From the NCBI GenBank assembly GCA_024762995.1, contig JANTGI010000002.1:1-64000 (forward strand): a stretch of 64,000 bases of DNA. Direction: 5' to 3'. The first letter of the stretch is position 1. Every line of letters starts with the position of its first letter. Source of the DNA: Saprospiraceae bacterium (GTDB lineage: Bacteria > Bacteroidota > Bacteroidia > Chitinophagales > Saprospiraceae). Below are positions 57,307-64,000 of this stretch, in pieces. Below the pieces are notes generated by a model. The model did not search any database, had not been told where the DNA came from, and saw nothing but the letters and a program-made list of their open reading frames with translations. The position numbers and the translations under genes were made by a program.

Positions 57307-58044
57307 TTTTTTAGTGATAAAACACCGATACGCTCAATAAACCGGGGCTTTTTTGAATTTATTGAAAGCGGATATTAGTTCTACTTTAAGACTTTAAATA
57401 TCAATGGTTCGGTAAAAAAGTACTATCTCCATATCTGGGTTACCAGTAAAGTATTTTGTTTGTTATTCAAACACCACTATCGCCGGATTATTGTGCTTCT
57501 GAATCTCGTCAGAAATAGTGGCAAAAATAACGGAATTGCGGTTTTGCCGTTGCCGATAGACCACTAGCTAAAGCACGAACTCCAAGTAGTCACCGTAATA
57601 TACTCAAACTATTGGTAATGAAGGCGAAACAAAAGCATGGAGTGCCTTTTTGACCACGGTTTTGGGACTTAATATTCGACGTTAGGTTCCAGCGATGCAT
57701 TCAAAAAAAAACTCTTTCACCATATTGCAGTAGAAAACCCAAAAATTTCCTTTCGAGATTCTTGGGTTTTTGGTTCGTTTTGGGCCAAGCCAAAATGAAC
57801 AACATGCAATATCGATTTAATTTATGTAACTTAGTCAAAAAACTAACTTGCATTAAAATTAATTTAGAAAACACCTAGATTTATTGGGGTTTATATCCTT
57901 TTTACTGTTAATTTACCGAATCATTGATAGGGGACAAACTCCTGATAATCTCGCCTAAATCAAGGCCATTTTCCGGATTGCGTCTCATAAGGAAATGCGC
58001 CGGTATCAGGAAGCCTGAAACTTAAGTTTGTAACAAAAAAAACC
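57307..58044. other. Long non-coding gap with a coding relic and a hairpin
   Basis: No intact gene. On the minus strand about 57466-57630 reads, between stops, as VVYRQRQNRNSVIFATISDE ... NPAIVVFE then stop, with an internal stop upstream; this looks like a decayed gene end, family not recognised. An inverted repeat AAAACCCAA (57734-57742) / TTGGGTTTT (57762-57770) is terminator-like; it is followed by a second hairpin TTTTGG-gccaag-CCAAAA. Confidence 0.4.
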
Positions 58045-58052
58045 TATATTTG
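58045..58052 (+). promoter_or_regulatory. -7 element TATATTTG
   Basis: Full TAnnTTTG match 20 bases before the start of the 447-residue gene; TTTG at 58027-58030 is closer than the usual -33 spacing. Confidence 0.55.
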
Positions 58053-58072
58053 CCGGTGAAACAAATAGAGCA

Positions 58073-59416
58073 ATGGGCTGGTTAGGACAATTTCGCCGAA
58101 AGGGCCAAAAGAAGCCGGGAAAGGAGATTCATGAGTACGACTTCGGTCGCTTTAGTGATGCCTTCAAATCTGCCGAAAAATACCGGTATTGGGAAGAGTC
58201 TCTGTTGCTTTTTGATCAGGGTAAGCGGTTTTCTGCTTTTAAACAATTTTTTAAGTATCTGACCAACAAAAAGGGAAAGAATATAAAGGTTTCCCAGCTC
58301 CATGGCATCTTGCACTTTGAGTTGATTCAAGGCTCCAAAAAAATAACGGGACTTATTGACCAAAATCTCATTAAGGTGCAGGCCGTTTTGGCGCAGAGCG
58401 CTCGGTATGACTCTGCTTTGTTGATAGAGTTGTTGCAAGAAAATTATAATTTGAAGTTTTGTAAATTCGCTCTAGAACCTGTCACGGATAGTGATGATTT
58501 TATCTTAAAACTAGTGGCGGATTTGCCGGCAAAATTGACTTCTCCCTATAAGCTTTATCATGTCCTTCGTGAGTTGGCCCTAGTAGCAGATAAGGAGGAC
58601 GATTTGATGTTTGTTCAGTATCAATTGAAAGGTCCCAATTATGATTATTTAATCCATCCTTTGCCGGAAGAGATAAAGGAGGTTTATTTTCAGTATATTC
58701 AAAACGTTTTCCGCAAGGTATTAGAAGTCCGCGACCATCAGGAGATTGATACCGAAGAGTATCCAAGTGCTTTTCGATATTTATTGCTGGCGGCGGTGTA
58801 TAAGGTGGATTTTCTAGTCAAGCCCGAAGGGTATTTGATGGATCAGTTTGAGCGAATTGATGGCTTGGCTTTTTCGAGTCAGGGTACGAATCCGAATTTG
58901 GTTAATCAAGAAATCGTGTCCATCATAGAAGAGATTTTGCAACGAAATCAATCGTTTATAAAGATAGAATTGTATTTGACGGATGCTACTTTTGGATTTA
59001 ATCCGGTTATACAATCGGCCCAGATACGGGACACCATCTATTCGGAGTTGCCCACGATGGATTGGTATGTGGATCACGGGCATGAGGAATATGCGATTTC
59101 CATTGTGGATTTCATAGTGGGATATTTGTTGTTTAACTTTATCGTTCCGCCTCCTTGTAAGGCGCTGTTTCTATTGTATTACCGGATACGGGAGCCACAG
59201 TTTTTTAAGGAGTTGGGATACAATGAGCCCGTATTTTTTGATGGAAAACTTGCATCATCAACAATTAAAAAGGAAATCAAAAAGGTCTTGGCCGGATTTT
59301 CAGATAGTTTTCCACATGCCGATGCTCCGGTTCAGATGCTGGAGTATGATTCGTTACCGGTTTTTTATAAAAGCTATTTGGAGATGGTTGCAGAAATAAA
59401 TTTTACACCAAAATAA
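58073..59416 (+). CDS. Conserved-looking cytosolic protein with YbjN/CesT-like region
   Basis: 447 residues, no signal peptide; one moderately hydrophobic stretch near 355-385. Residues about 75-190 (HFELIQGSKKITGLIDQN ... ALLIELLQENYNL ... LRELALVADKEDD) follow the beta-sheet/helix rhythm of YbjN or type III secretion chaperone (CesT-like) folds: 'W/GS', 'A.LA', 'LLE.N', 'AD'. The C-terminal half matches nothing I know. The next gene, 12 bases downstream, encodes a stand-alone protein of the same pattern, so the two probably act together. Own promoter. Function unknown. Confidence 0.5.
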   Translation: MGWLGQFRRKGQKKPGKEIHEYDFGRFSDAFKSAEKYRYWEESLLLFDQGKRFSAFKQFFKYLTNKKGKNIKVSQLHGILHFELIQGSKKITGLIDQNLIKVQAVLAQSARYDSALLIELLQENYNLKFCKFALEPVTDSDDFILKLVADLPAKLTSPYKLYHVLRELALVADKEDDLMFVQYQLKGPNYDYLIHPLPEEIKEVYFQYIQNVFRKVLEVRDHQEIDTEEYPSAFRYLLLAAVYKVDFLVKPEGYLMDQFERIDGLAFSSQGTNPNLVNQEIVSIIEEILQRNQSFIKIELYLTDATFGFNPVIQSAQIRDTIYSELPTMDWYVDHGHEEYAISIVDFIVGYLLFNFIVPPPCKALFLLYYRIREPQFFKELGYNEPVFFDGKLASSTIKKEIKKVLAGFSDSFPHADAPVQMLEYDSLPVFYKSYLEMVAEINFTPK

Positions 59417-59428
59417 TCAAACGGGCAG

Positions 59429-59839
59429 ATGAAGAAGAATTCCGGCATCACCAATACCATTAATGAAATCCTAGCCAACTTGGGGTATGAGCGTGAGGAT
59501 TGTTATGTGGCATCAAATTTGTGGGAATTGAGAAGCGGAAGTGCCCATATTTCGATCGCTTATGATGAGGATAGCGGATTCATCTTTGGAGATGCGGCCT
59601 TAGGTTCCCTTCCGGAAAACCCTTCCAATGATTTATTAATTTTCTTGCTTTCGCAAAATAATGAGCCGGGTAAAATACGTTTAGCCCTGAAAGGAGAGGT
59701 GATTATGCTTAGTTGGACGGCTTACGACAAGTATTTTTCGCAAGAAGCGGCAAGGACTTATATCGAGGAGCATTTGAAAGAAGCAGATAGGTTAGACAAT
59801 ATTTTGGTCGCCAAGTATGGGTGTACATGGTCGAAATAA
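59429..59839 (+). CDS. YbjN/CesT-like small protein
   Basis: 136 residues: helix (NTINEILANLGY), strands LWELRSGSAHISIAYDE and a final helix with ADRLDNILVAKYG. The LWEL...GSA.I.I, LP..PSNDLLIFLLSQNN and ALKGEVIMLSW sequence rhythm fits the YbjN / type III secretion chaperone-like superfamily. Encoded 12 bases after the 447-residue gene; a two-gene operon. Chaperone-like binding of a client is inferred from fold only. The gap 59840-60099 carries only a TATCTTAG box (59894-59901) that could be a distant promoter for the next gene. Confidence 0.55.
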   Translation: MKKNSGITNTINEILANLGYEREDCYVASNLWELRSGSAHISIAYDEDSGFIFGDAALGSLPENPSNDLLIFLLSQNNEPGKIRLALKGEVIMLSWTAYDKYFSQEAARTYIEEHLKEADRLDNILVAKYGCTWSK

Positions 59840-60099
59840 GACAAAATACCGGGCTATACCTGAATTTTTTACATCCCTGAATAAAAAAATGTTTATCTTA
59901 GCACTTTGGAAGGACGGTTGTTTGGATAAATTCAGAATAAATAAAGTTTTAATACCGTTCTCCTATTGGATTACAATCAAAATAAATGTACAAAACACTT
60001 CCTATAATACTGTACATTTAATTTGGGCGTATTCCGAAAAGCAACAATATCCCATTTTGAAGTATCTGAACGATTACAAACCGCTCAACTAACAAAAAG

Positions 60100-61158
60100 A
60101 TGATGATTACTAAACTAACTCAGAAAATTGGTTTTTTGGTTGTTTTGCTGTCTCTTGCATGGAGTATGCAGGCACAAGACATTCACTTCTCGCAGTTTTA
60201 TTTGTCCCCACTTAACTTAAATCCTGCCTTGACAGGAGTCATGAATTGTAATGGCCGTGTCAGCGGTAATTATCGAAATCAATGGGGAAGCATCCTGAGA
60301 AACAAGGCTTTTTCCACCTTCTCTGTGTCTTACGACCAAAAAATTCCTGTAGGACGTAGTGACTATTTCGGTGCCGGTATTACTCTATGGCGTGATCAGG
60401 CCGGTTCGCTGAATTTTGGAACCATGCAGGCCAGATTGTCCGGCTCCTATAGTAAAAAAATGGGCGGATATAGAAAAAAAGCGCACTACTTTGTAGTGGG
60501 TGCGGAAGCCGGTTATTCTCAACGTAGTGTGGACTTTCAAAAAGCACAATGGGGTAATCAATATAATGGTAATGCCAGCTTTGACCCAAATCTTCCTTCT
60601 TACGAAAATTGGGGAAGAAATCAGTTTGGCTTCTTAGATGCCGGTGCCGGTATTCTTTGGTTTTCGGTATTTGATGAAATGTCTAACTTCCATATCGGTG
60701 GTTCTTATCATCACATCAATCGGGCAAATGTGTCCTTTAGTGGTGGAGATGCGGTCCCATTGTATTCTCGAATTTCCGGGCATGTGGGCGGCGAATTTAT
60801 GCTGTCTGATCGTATTGGTATGGGGCCCAAAGTGGTGGCCTTTTTTCAAGGACCTTCCATGGAGATTAATGGAGGTACCAATCTAAAATTCGTACTTGGT
60901 GACAATAAATTTTTCTATCAAGCCGTCCAATTTGGTGCCTGGGTGAGAATCGCTAATAAGTTATACAATGAAAAATTGATGGATGCCCTTATCCTTTCGA
61001 CGCGATTTGATTACGACCAGTTTTCCTTGGGCTTTAGCTATGATGTCAATACTTCTCAATTGCGTCAAGCTAGTAATTCCAATGGAGCTTTTGAATTTTC
61101 TTTGGCATACAAGATTTGTGGTCCGGAAAGACGTGGTGTTTATTGCCCACACTTCTAA
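60100..61158 (+). CDS. PorP/SprF family type IX secretion outer-membrane protein
   Basis: 352 residues with signal peptide (about 1-26, MQAQ cut). Start of the mature part, DIHFSQFYLSPLNLNPALTG, is the PorP/SprF hallmark; the rest is a 14-strand-type beta-barrel with alternating hydrophobic residues. PorP/SprF proteins are outer-membrane partners of T9SS cargo, notably those with type B sorting domains, and help anchor them. No large cargo gene lies next to it, so its client is elsewhere; the type B protein at 13.9-17.6 kb is one candidate. Strong terminator follows. Confidence 0.9.
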   Translation: MMITKLTQKIGFLVVLLSLAWSMQAQDIHFSQFYLSPLNLNPALTGVMNCNGRVSGNYRNQWGSILRNKAFSTFSVSYDQKIPVGRSDYFGAGITLWRDQAGSLNFGTMQARLSGSYSKKMGGYRKKAHYFVVGAEAGYSQRSVDFQKAQWGNQYNGNASFDPNLPSYENWGRNQFGFLDAGAGILWFSVFDEMSNFHIGGSYHHINRANVSFSGGDAVPLYSRISGHVGGEFMLSDRIGMGPKVVAFFQGPSMEINGGTNLKFVLGDNKFFYQAVQFGAWVRIANKLYNEKLMDALILSTRFDYDQFSLGFSYDVNTSQLRQASNSNGAFEFSLAYKICGPERRGVYCPHF

Positions 61159-61174
61159 AAGATTTTCTTTAGGG

Positions 61175-61210
61175 AAAGCCCTGTTGCCGGAAGGTGACAG
61201 GGCTTTTTTT
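61175..61210 (+). terminator. Rho-independent terminator
   Basis: Perfect 10-bp arms AAAGCCCTGT / ACAGGGCTTT, 12-base loop, ending in T7. Confidence 0.85.
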
Positions 61211-61367
61211 ATGCGGCCCGCTTTCAACCGAACCTGGCCTAAAATATATAATTTTCCAATACTGGACTTGTGAAAAAGCGGCAAGCTTCATTCAATGTTT
61301 TGACGGCTTGAAAAACGCACTCAAAAGATTTAAGATTGAAAAATGCAGATATTTAAGAGCTTGCCTG

Positions 61368-61574
61368 CCTACCGCTTCGCTTGTAAGGAGTCAGGCAGGT
61401 TAAGAAGTTAAAATTCCACAAAATCTTTGTTTTGTATGTCGCTGCGGCAGCACTTCAAAAATCTTAATTCGTATATCTTAAATCTTAACTCCCTACTCCA
61501 TCATTCCAAAAAAGTCCAATTGTTAAGAATGAGCGACACCGTTGTATCGTTACACCGTTGGGCCGAAGTGCCTA
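61368..61574 (-). repeat. Composite dispersed repeat (copies of 26088-26207 and 10450-10493)
   Basis: 61368-61485 is the reverse complement of 26088-26207, with the REP-like hairpin at 61368-61400. 61531-61574 matches 10450-10493 in direct orientation. The whole gap 61211-61725 holds no supportable gene. Confidence 0.65.
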
Positions 61575-61725
61575 AAATTAATTCATCCATTTTACAAGAA
61601 TCATGTGGTCGCCTAAAAATTGGAAAGACACAATATTTGCAAGCGGATTCAGTTAAAGATTATTGGCTAGGGTCATTCTTCTGATTTTTTGGGATACCAA
61701 TTCAGAAAAAATACTTCTTTTTTTG

Positions 61726-61733
61726 TACCTTAG
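61726..61733 (+). promoter_or_regulatory. -7 element TACCTTAG for bactofilin
   Basis: 7 of 8 matches to TAnnTTTG, 15 bases before the ATG. Confidence 0.5.
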
Positions 61734-61748
61734 CAAAAAATAAAGACC

Positions 61749-62183
61749 ATGTTTGGAAACAAGAAGAAAAAACAAGAAATACCGCCCAAAAAAATGGGCG
61801 GCTCACCCAAAACCGCCGGGCTTAATAGTCTCGTCCAACAAACGAACCTAGAAGGTACGATTCAGGCGGATAGCGACTTTAGGGTGGATGGCACCATTAA
61901 AGGAACCTTGAATTGCACCGCCAAGGTGATTATTGGACCGACCGGAGCTGTTGAAGGGAATATTAAATGCCAAAATGCGGTGATTGAAGGTCGATTTTCC
62001 GGTGATTTAAGAGTTGCGGAGTCGTTGACCGTTAAAGAAAGTGCTCAACTTTCGGGAGATGTTTATACGGCGACATTGACGGTTCAGCCGGGGGCTGCAT
62101 TTAATGTTGTTTGCAAAATGACGAAAGGAGCTGCCGGAACGAAGACTGCGACCACCGAGAAAAAGAAAGTGCTAAATGCCTAG
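61749..62183 (+). CDS. Bactofilin (polymer-forming cytoskeletal protein)
   Basis: 144 residues: a short basic N-terminal tail, then a right-handed beta-helix (about 28-125) seen as a period of hydrophobic/Gly turns (LEGTIQADSDFRVDGTIKGT, VEGNIKCQNAVIEGRFSGDL). Bactofilins self-assemble into filaments that scaffold cell-wall enzymes or the envelope. Basic start and disordered C-terminal tail (EKKKVLNA) are usual. It precedes AtpZ by 143 bases; a common Bacteroidota arrangement. Confidence 0.92.
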   Translation: MFGNKKKKQEIPPKKMGGSPKTAGLNSLVQQTNLEGTIQADSDFRVDGTIKGTLNCTAKVIIGPTGAVEGNIKCQNAVIEGRFSGDLRVAESLTVKESAQLSGDVYTATLTVQPGAAFNVVCKMTKGAAGTKTATTEKKKVLNA

Positions 62184-62217
62184 ATTTAGGTCATGACACA
62201 AGTCTTTCTTGCTTTGA

Positions 62218-62238
62218 TTTTAGGTGGATTGCCTAAAA
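62218..62238. repeat. Hairpin TTTTAGG ... CCTAAAA
   Basis: Perfect 7-bp stem, loop tggattg, in the bactofilin-AtpZ gap; no T-run. Confidence 0.4.
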
Positions 62239-62326
62239 GGGTGGTGGATTGCTCAAAACAGTGCTTGTCTGAATTTTAGGGATAAGCAGCCCAATAACAC
62301 TTTTTACATCTAAACCACGGACATCA

Positions 62327-62545
62327 GTGTCGAAAAAAAACAATCTAAGGAGCGGAATAAAGTTTTATGCCAGATACGCCGGCTTAGCCATGGAAATGTT
62401 TGGCATCTTATTGGTGGCGGCACTAGCCGGTAGATGGTTAGACCAAAAATTTGAGACTTCGCGGCCATTGATTACGGCATTGTTAGTTTTGTTGGCACTG
62501 GTGGGCGTTTTGTTTAAGCTGATAAAAGATTTAGATAAAAAATGA
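62327..62545 (+). CDS. AtpZ/AtpI-family F0F1-ATPase accessory protein
   Basis: 72 residues with two TM helices (about 20-40 and 48-66): GLAMEMFGILLVAALAGRWLD is the AtpZ signature. Starts with GTG (62327), since the next Met lies inside TM1. AtpZ/AtpI help assemble the c-ring or handle Mg2+. The stop overlaps the start of the next membrane-protein gene (ATGA). Confidence 0.85.
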   Translation: MSKKNNLRSGIKFYARYAGLAMEMFGILLVAALAGRWLDQKFETSRPLITALLVLLALVGVLFKLIKDLDKK

Positions 62546-62943
62546 ATCATACACCTTTTTTTAAAGGGCTATTGATGACGTCTATCATAGCTTTTGTCAT
62601 TAGTTACGGGCTGGCTCAATTACCCCAAGAAGTTCCTTTTCAGAAAATTATTTTAGGTTCTTTTGTGTTTTTTGTCGGGTTTACCATTATCGAGTATATC
62701 GTCGCTCTAAGGGTGGTTAATCACCCCAACAAGGGCCTTTATGTAGGTATGGTGCAATTGCTTACCGGTCTGAAAATCATATTGACCGTCGCTCTTGTCG
62801 TTATTTTCGTGGAAGTGAAAAAACCGGCGACGAATTGGTTTATTCTACCCTTTTTATTAAATTATGTAATTTTTACCGTATTTGAGACTGCTACATTGAT
62901 GCGTATAGGTAATAAAAAATCCCAAAAAACATCCAAAAAATAA
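62542..62943 (+). CDS. Four-TM membrane protein, probable AtpI-like ATP synthase accessory
   Basis: 133 residues with four hydrophobic segments (about 8-26, 33-55, 62-85, 98-118) and a basic C-terminal tail (GNKKSQKTSKK). It overlaps the AtpZ gene by four bases, a position usually held by an AtpI-like partner, which is the basis for the call; direct sequence similarity is not evident to me. The atp operon proper is not downstream: uvrA follows after 8 bases. Confidence 0.5.
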   Translation: MNHTPFFKGLLMTSIIAFVISYGLAQLPQEVPFQKIILGSFVFFVGFTIIEYIVALRVVNHPNKGLYVGMVQLLTGLKIILTVALVVIFVEVKKPATNWFILPFLLNYVIFTVFETATLMRIGNKKSQKTSKK

Positions 62944-62951
62944 GCGGCTCT

Positions 62952-64000
62952 ATGAGCAAAAAGAAAACGGTTTCTACTCCTGACTTGGATATTCAAAACA
63001 ACATCTATATCAAGGGGGCAAAGGGTAATAATTTGAAGGAGGTGAGTTTGACCATTCCCAAGGATTATTTAGTGGTGGTGACGGGTGTCTCCGGTTCGGG
63101 GAAGTCCACGATTACGATGGATACGCTTTTTGCGGAGGGTCAACGGCGATATGTAGAGAGTTTGTCTTCCTATGCGCGCCAATTTTTGATGCGCATGAAA
63201 AAGCCCGAAGTCGATTATATCAAAGGAATTTGTCCGGCCATCGCTATAGAACAAAAAGTGACAACGGGTAATAATCGCTCGACAGTAGGTTCGATGACCG
63301 AGATTTATGATTACTTGCGGCTTCTTTATGCACGTATTGGCAAGATTATCTCTCCCATTTCCGGTAAAGAAGTCAAAAGGCATTCGGTCTCCGATATCGT
63401 CGATTATGTCAAAACGCTAAAGGAAGGTACCAAAGTGCAGCTTTTTATCGGTTTGCACCAAAAATATGAAGATAGGACACTCCGCAAAGAATTGGAATTG
63501 CACATCCAAAAAGGATATACACGCCTGCAATGGAAAGGGAAATTGCACCATATTGAAGACTTTTTGGAGGATAAAAAAATAAAGTTTGATCAGCCGGCTA
63601 TAGATTTTGCCCGAAAGGGTATGCGAATTTTAATAGATCGATTTGCGGTGGATAATTCGGATGAAGACCACTTAAAGCGAATCGCCGACTCTGCACAAAC
63701 TGCTTTTTACGAAAGTGAAGGCCATTGTATTGTTGACGTCATCAACCACGGTGAAAAACTTTTTAATAATCGCTTGGAGTTGGATGGTATAGAGTTTCCA
63801 ACCCCATCTGTTACCCTTTTTAATTACAATAATCCCTTTGGGGCCTGTCCTGTTTGCGAGGGATATGGGCAGGTCATCGGTATTTCGGAGAGTAAAGTAT
63901 TTCCTGATACGACTTTGTCGGTTTATGAAGGGGCAATCGCTCCTTGGCGAGGGGCGAAGGGCAAAAGGTGGCTGCAAAAGCTTTTGGATAAAGCCGAAAA
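62952..64000 (+). CDS. uvrA: Excinuclease ABC subunit A (5' part, cut by window edge)
   Basis: First ~349 residues of UvrA, the damage-recognition ATPase of nucleotide-excision repair. Seen: MSKKKT start, the first ABC Walker A GVSGSGKST (about 44-52), the signature-adjacent SLSSYARQFLMRMKKPEVDYIKG (about 75-97), and the first Zn-finger half CPVCEGYG (about 304-311). Reads off the right edge in frame. The gene starts 8 bases after the membrane-protein gene; whether they share a transcript is unclear. Confidence 0.95.
   Translation, partial: MSKKKTVSTPDLDIQNNIYIKGAKGNNLKEVSLTIPKDYLVVVTGVSGSGKSTITMDTLFAEGQRRYVESLSSYARQFLMRMKKPEVDYIKGICPAIAIEQKVTTGNNRSTVGSMTEIYDYLRLLYARIGKIISPISGKEVKRHSVSDIVDYVKTLKEGTKVQLFIGLHQKYEDRTLRKELELHIQKGYTRLQWKGKLHHIEDFLEDKKIKFDQPAIDFARKGMRILIDRFAVDNSDEDHLKRIADSAQTAFYESEGHCIVDVINHGEKLFNNRLELDGIEFPTPSVTLFNYNNPFGACPVCEGYGQVIGISESKVFPDTTLSVYEGAIAPWRGAKGKRWLQKLLDKAE

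Noticed and set aside
59817-60092. 91-codon frame before porP/sprF
   Set aside because: Overlaps the end of the YbjN-like gene, contains a promoter-like box, and the translation shows no domain or compositional sign of a protein.

Overview
The window is chromosomal DNA from a member of the Bacteroidota, probably a Saprospiria- or Chitinophagia-like lineage; genus cannot be read from the sequence. Supporting signs are two giant secreted proteins with type IX secretion (T9SS) C-terminal sorting domains (types A and B) plus an orphan sorting-domain fragment, a PorP/SprF-type T9SS outer-membrane protein, a fused CcsB-CcsA cytochrome c biogenesis protein, a THX ribosomal protein, A-rich regions before start codons instead of strong Shine-Dalgarno sites, and promoters of the Bacteroidota type (-7 element TAnnTTTG) very close to start codons. 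No rRNA, tRNA, CRISPR array, prophage or intact insertion sequence was seen.

Layout. 0.2-6.8 kb: a TPR/PD40/SPOR envelope protein, then a peptide ABC-transporter binding lipoprotein with two permeases and no ATPase gene. 7-13.6 kb: M14 carboxypeptidase, a PLP lyase with tyrosine phenol-lyase specificity residues, ligA and ssb. 13.9-23.7 kb: a large SBBP/PKD type-B T9SS protein, a DUF4173-like membrane protein, a DUF4197 protein, a voltage-gated-type K+ channel with a C-terminal zinc ribbon, an ATP-grasp-like protein (Cj0069 family) and a PaaG-like enoyl-CoA isomerase. 23.8-30.2 kb: THX, mutY, yaaA, a repeat-rich gap, oxyR and pheT. 30.3-36.2 kb: a LytS/LytTR two-component pair converging on an exopolysaccharide block (O-antigen ligase, Wzz-like, Wzx-like flippase). 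36.5-45.2 kb: a LEA-like repeat protein, a PAP2-like membrane protein and a 2122-residue M4 metalloprotease with four ~324-residue repeats. 45.6-54.3 kb: ccsBA, a NadR-type kinase, an FAD oxidoreductase, an AspT-type transporter, diphosphomevalonate decarboxylase (mevalonate pathway) and a PolB-like exonuclease. 54.5-64 kb: a coiled-coil protein, a GT-C-like membrane protein, a two-gene YbjN/CesT-like module, PorP/SprF, bactofilin, AtpZ plus a membrane partner, and the 5' part of uvrA.

The most unusual signals are at the DNA level. An 11-mer, CTTGCG(C/G)AAAA, occurs exactly 18 times on both strands, in coding (several reading frames) and non-coding DNA, against a chance expectation well below one; it behaves like an uptake-sequence, Chi or HIP1-type iterated word. 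Several families of dispersed palindromic elements occupy the intergenic spaces, and one leaves a conserved block (gcctaaaaacagg ... ctaaacagttac) just upstream of several unrelated genes. Promoter positions move several start codons downstream of the longest open frame (ligA, pheT, the Wzz-like gene, ccsBA, the GT-C-like gene).
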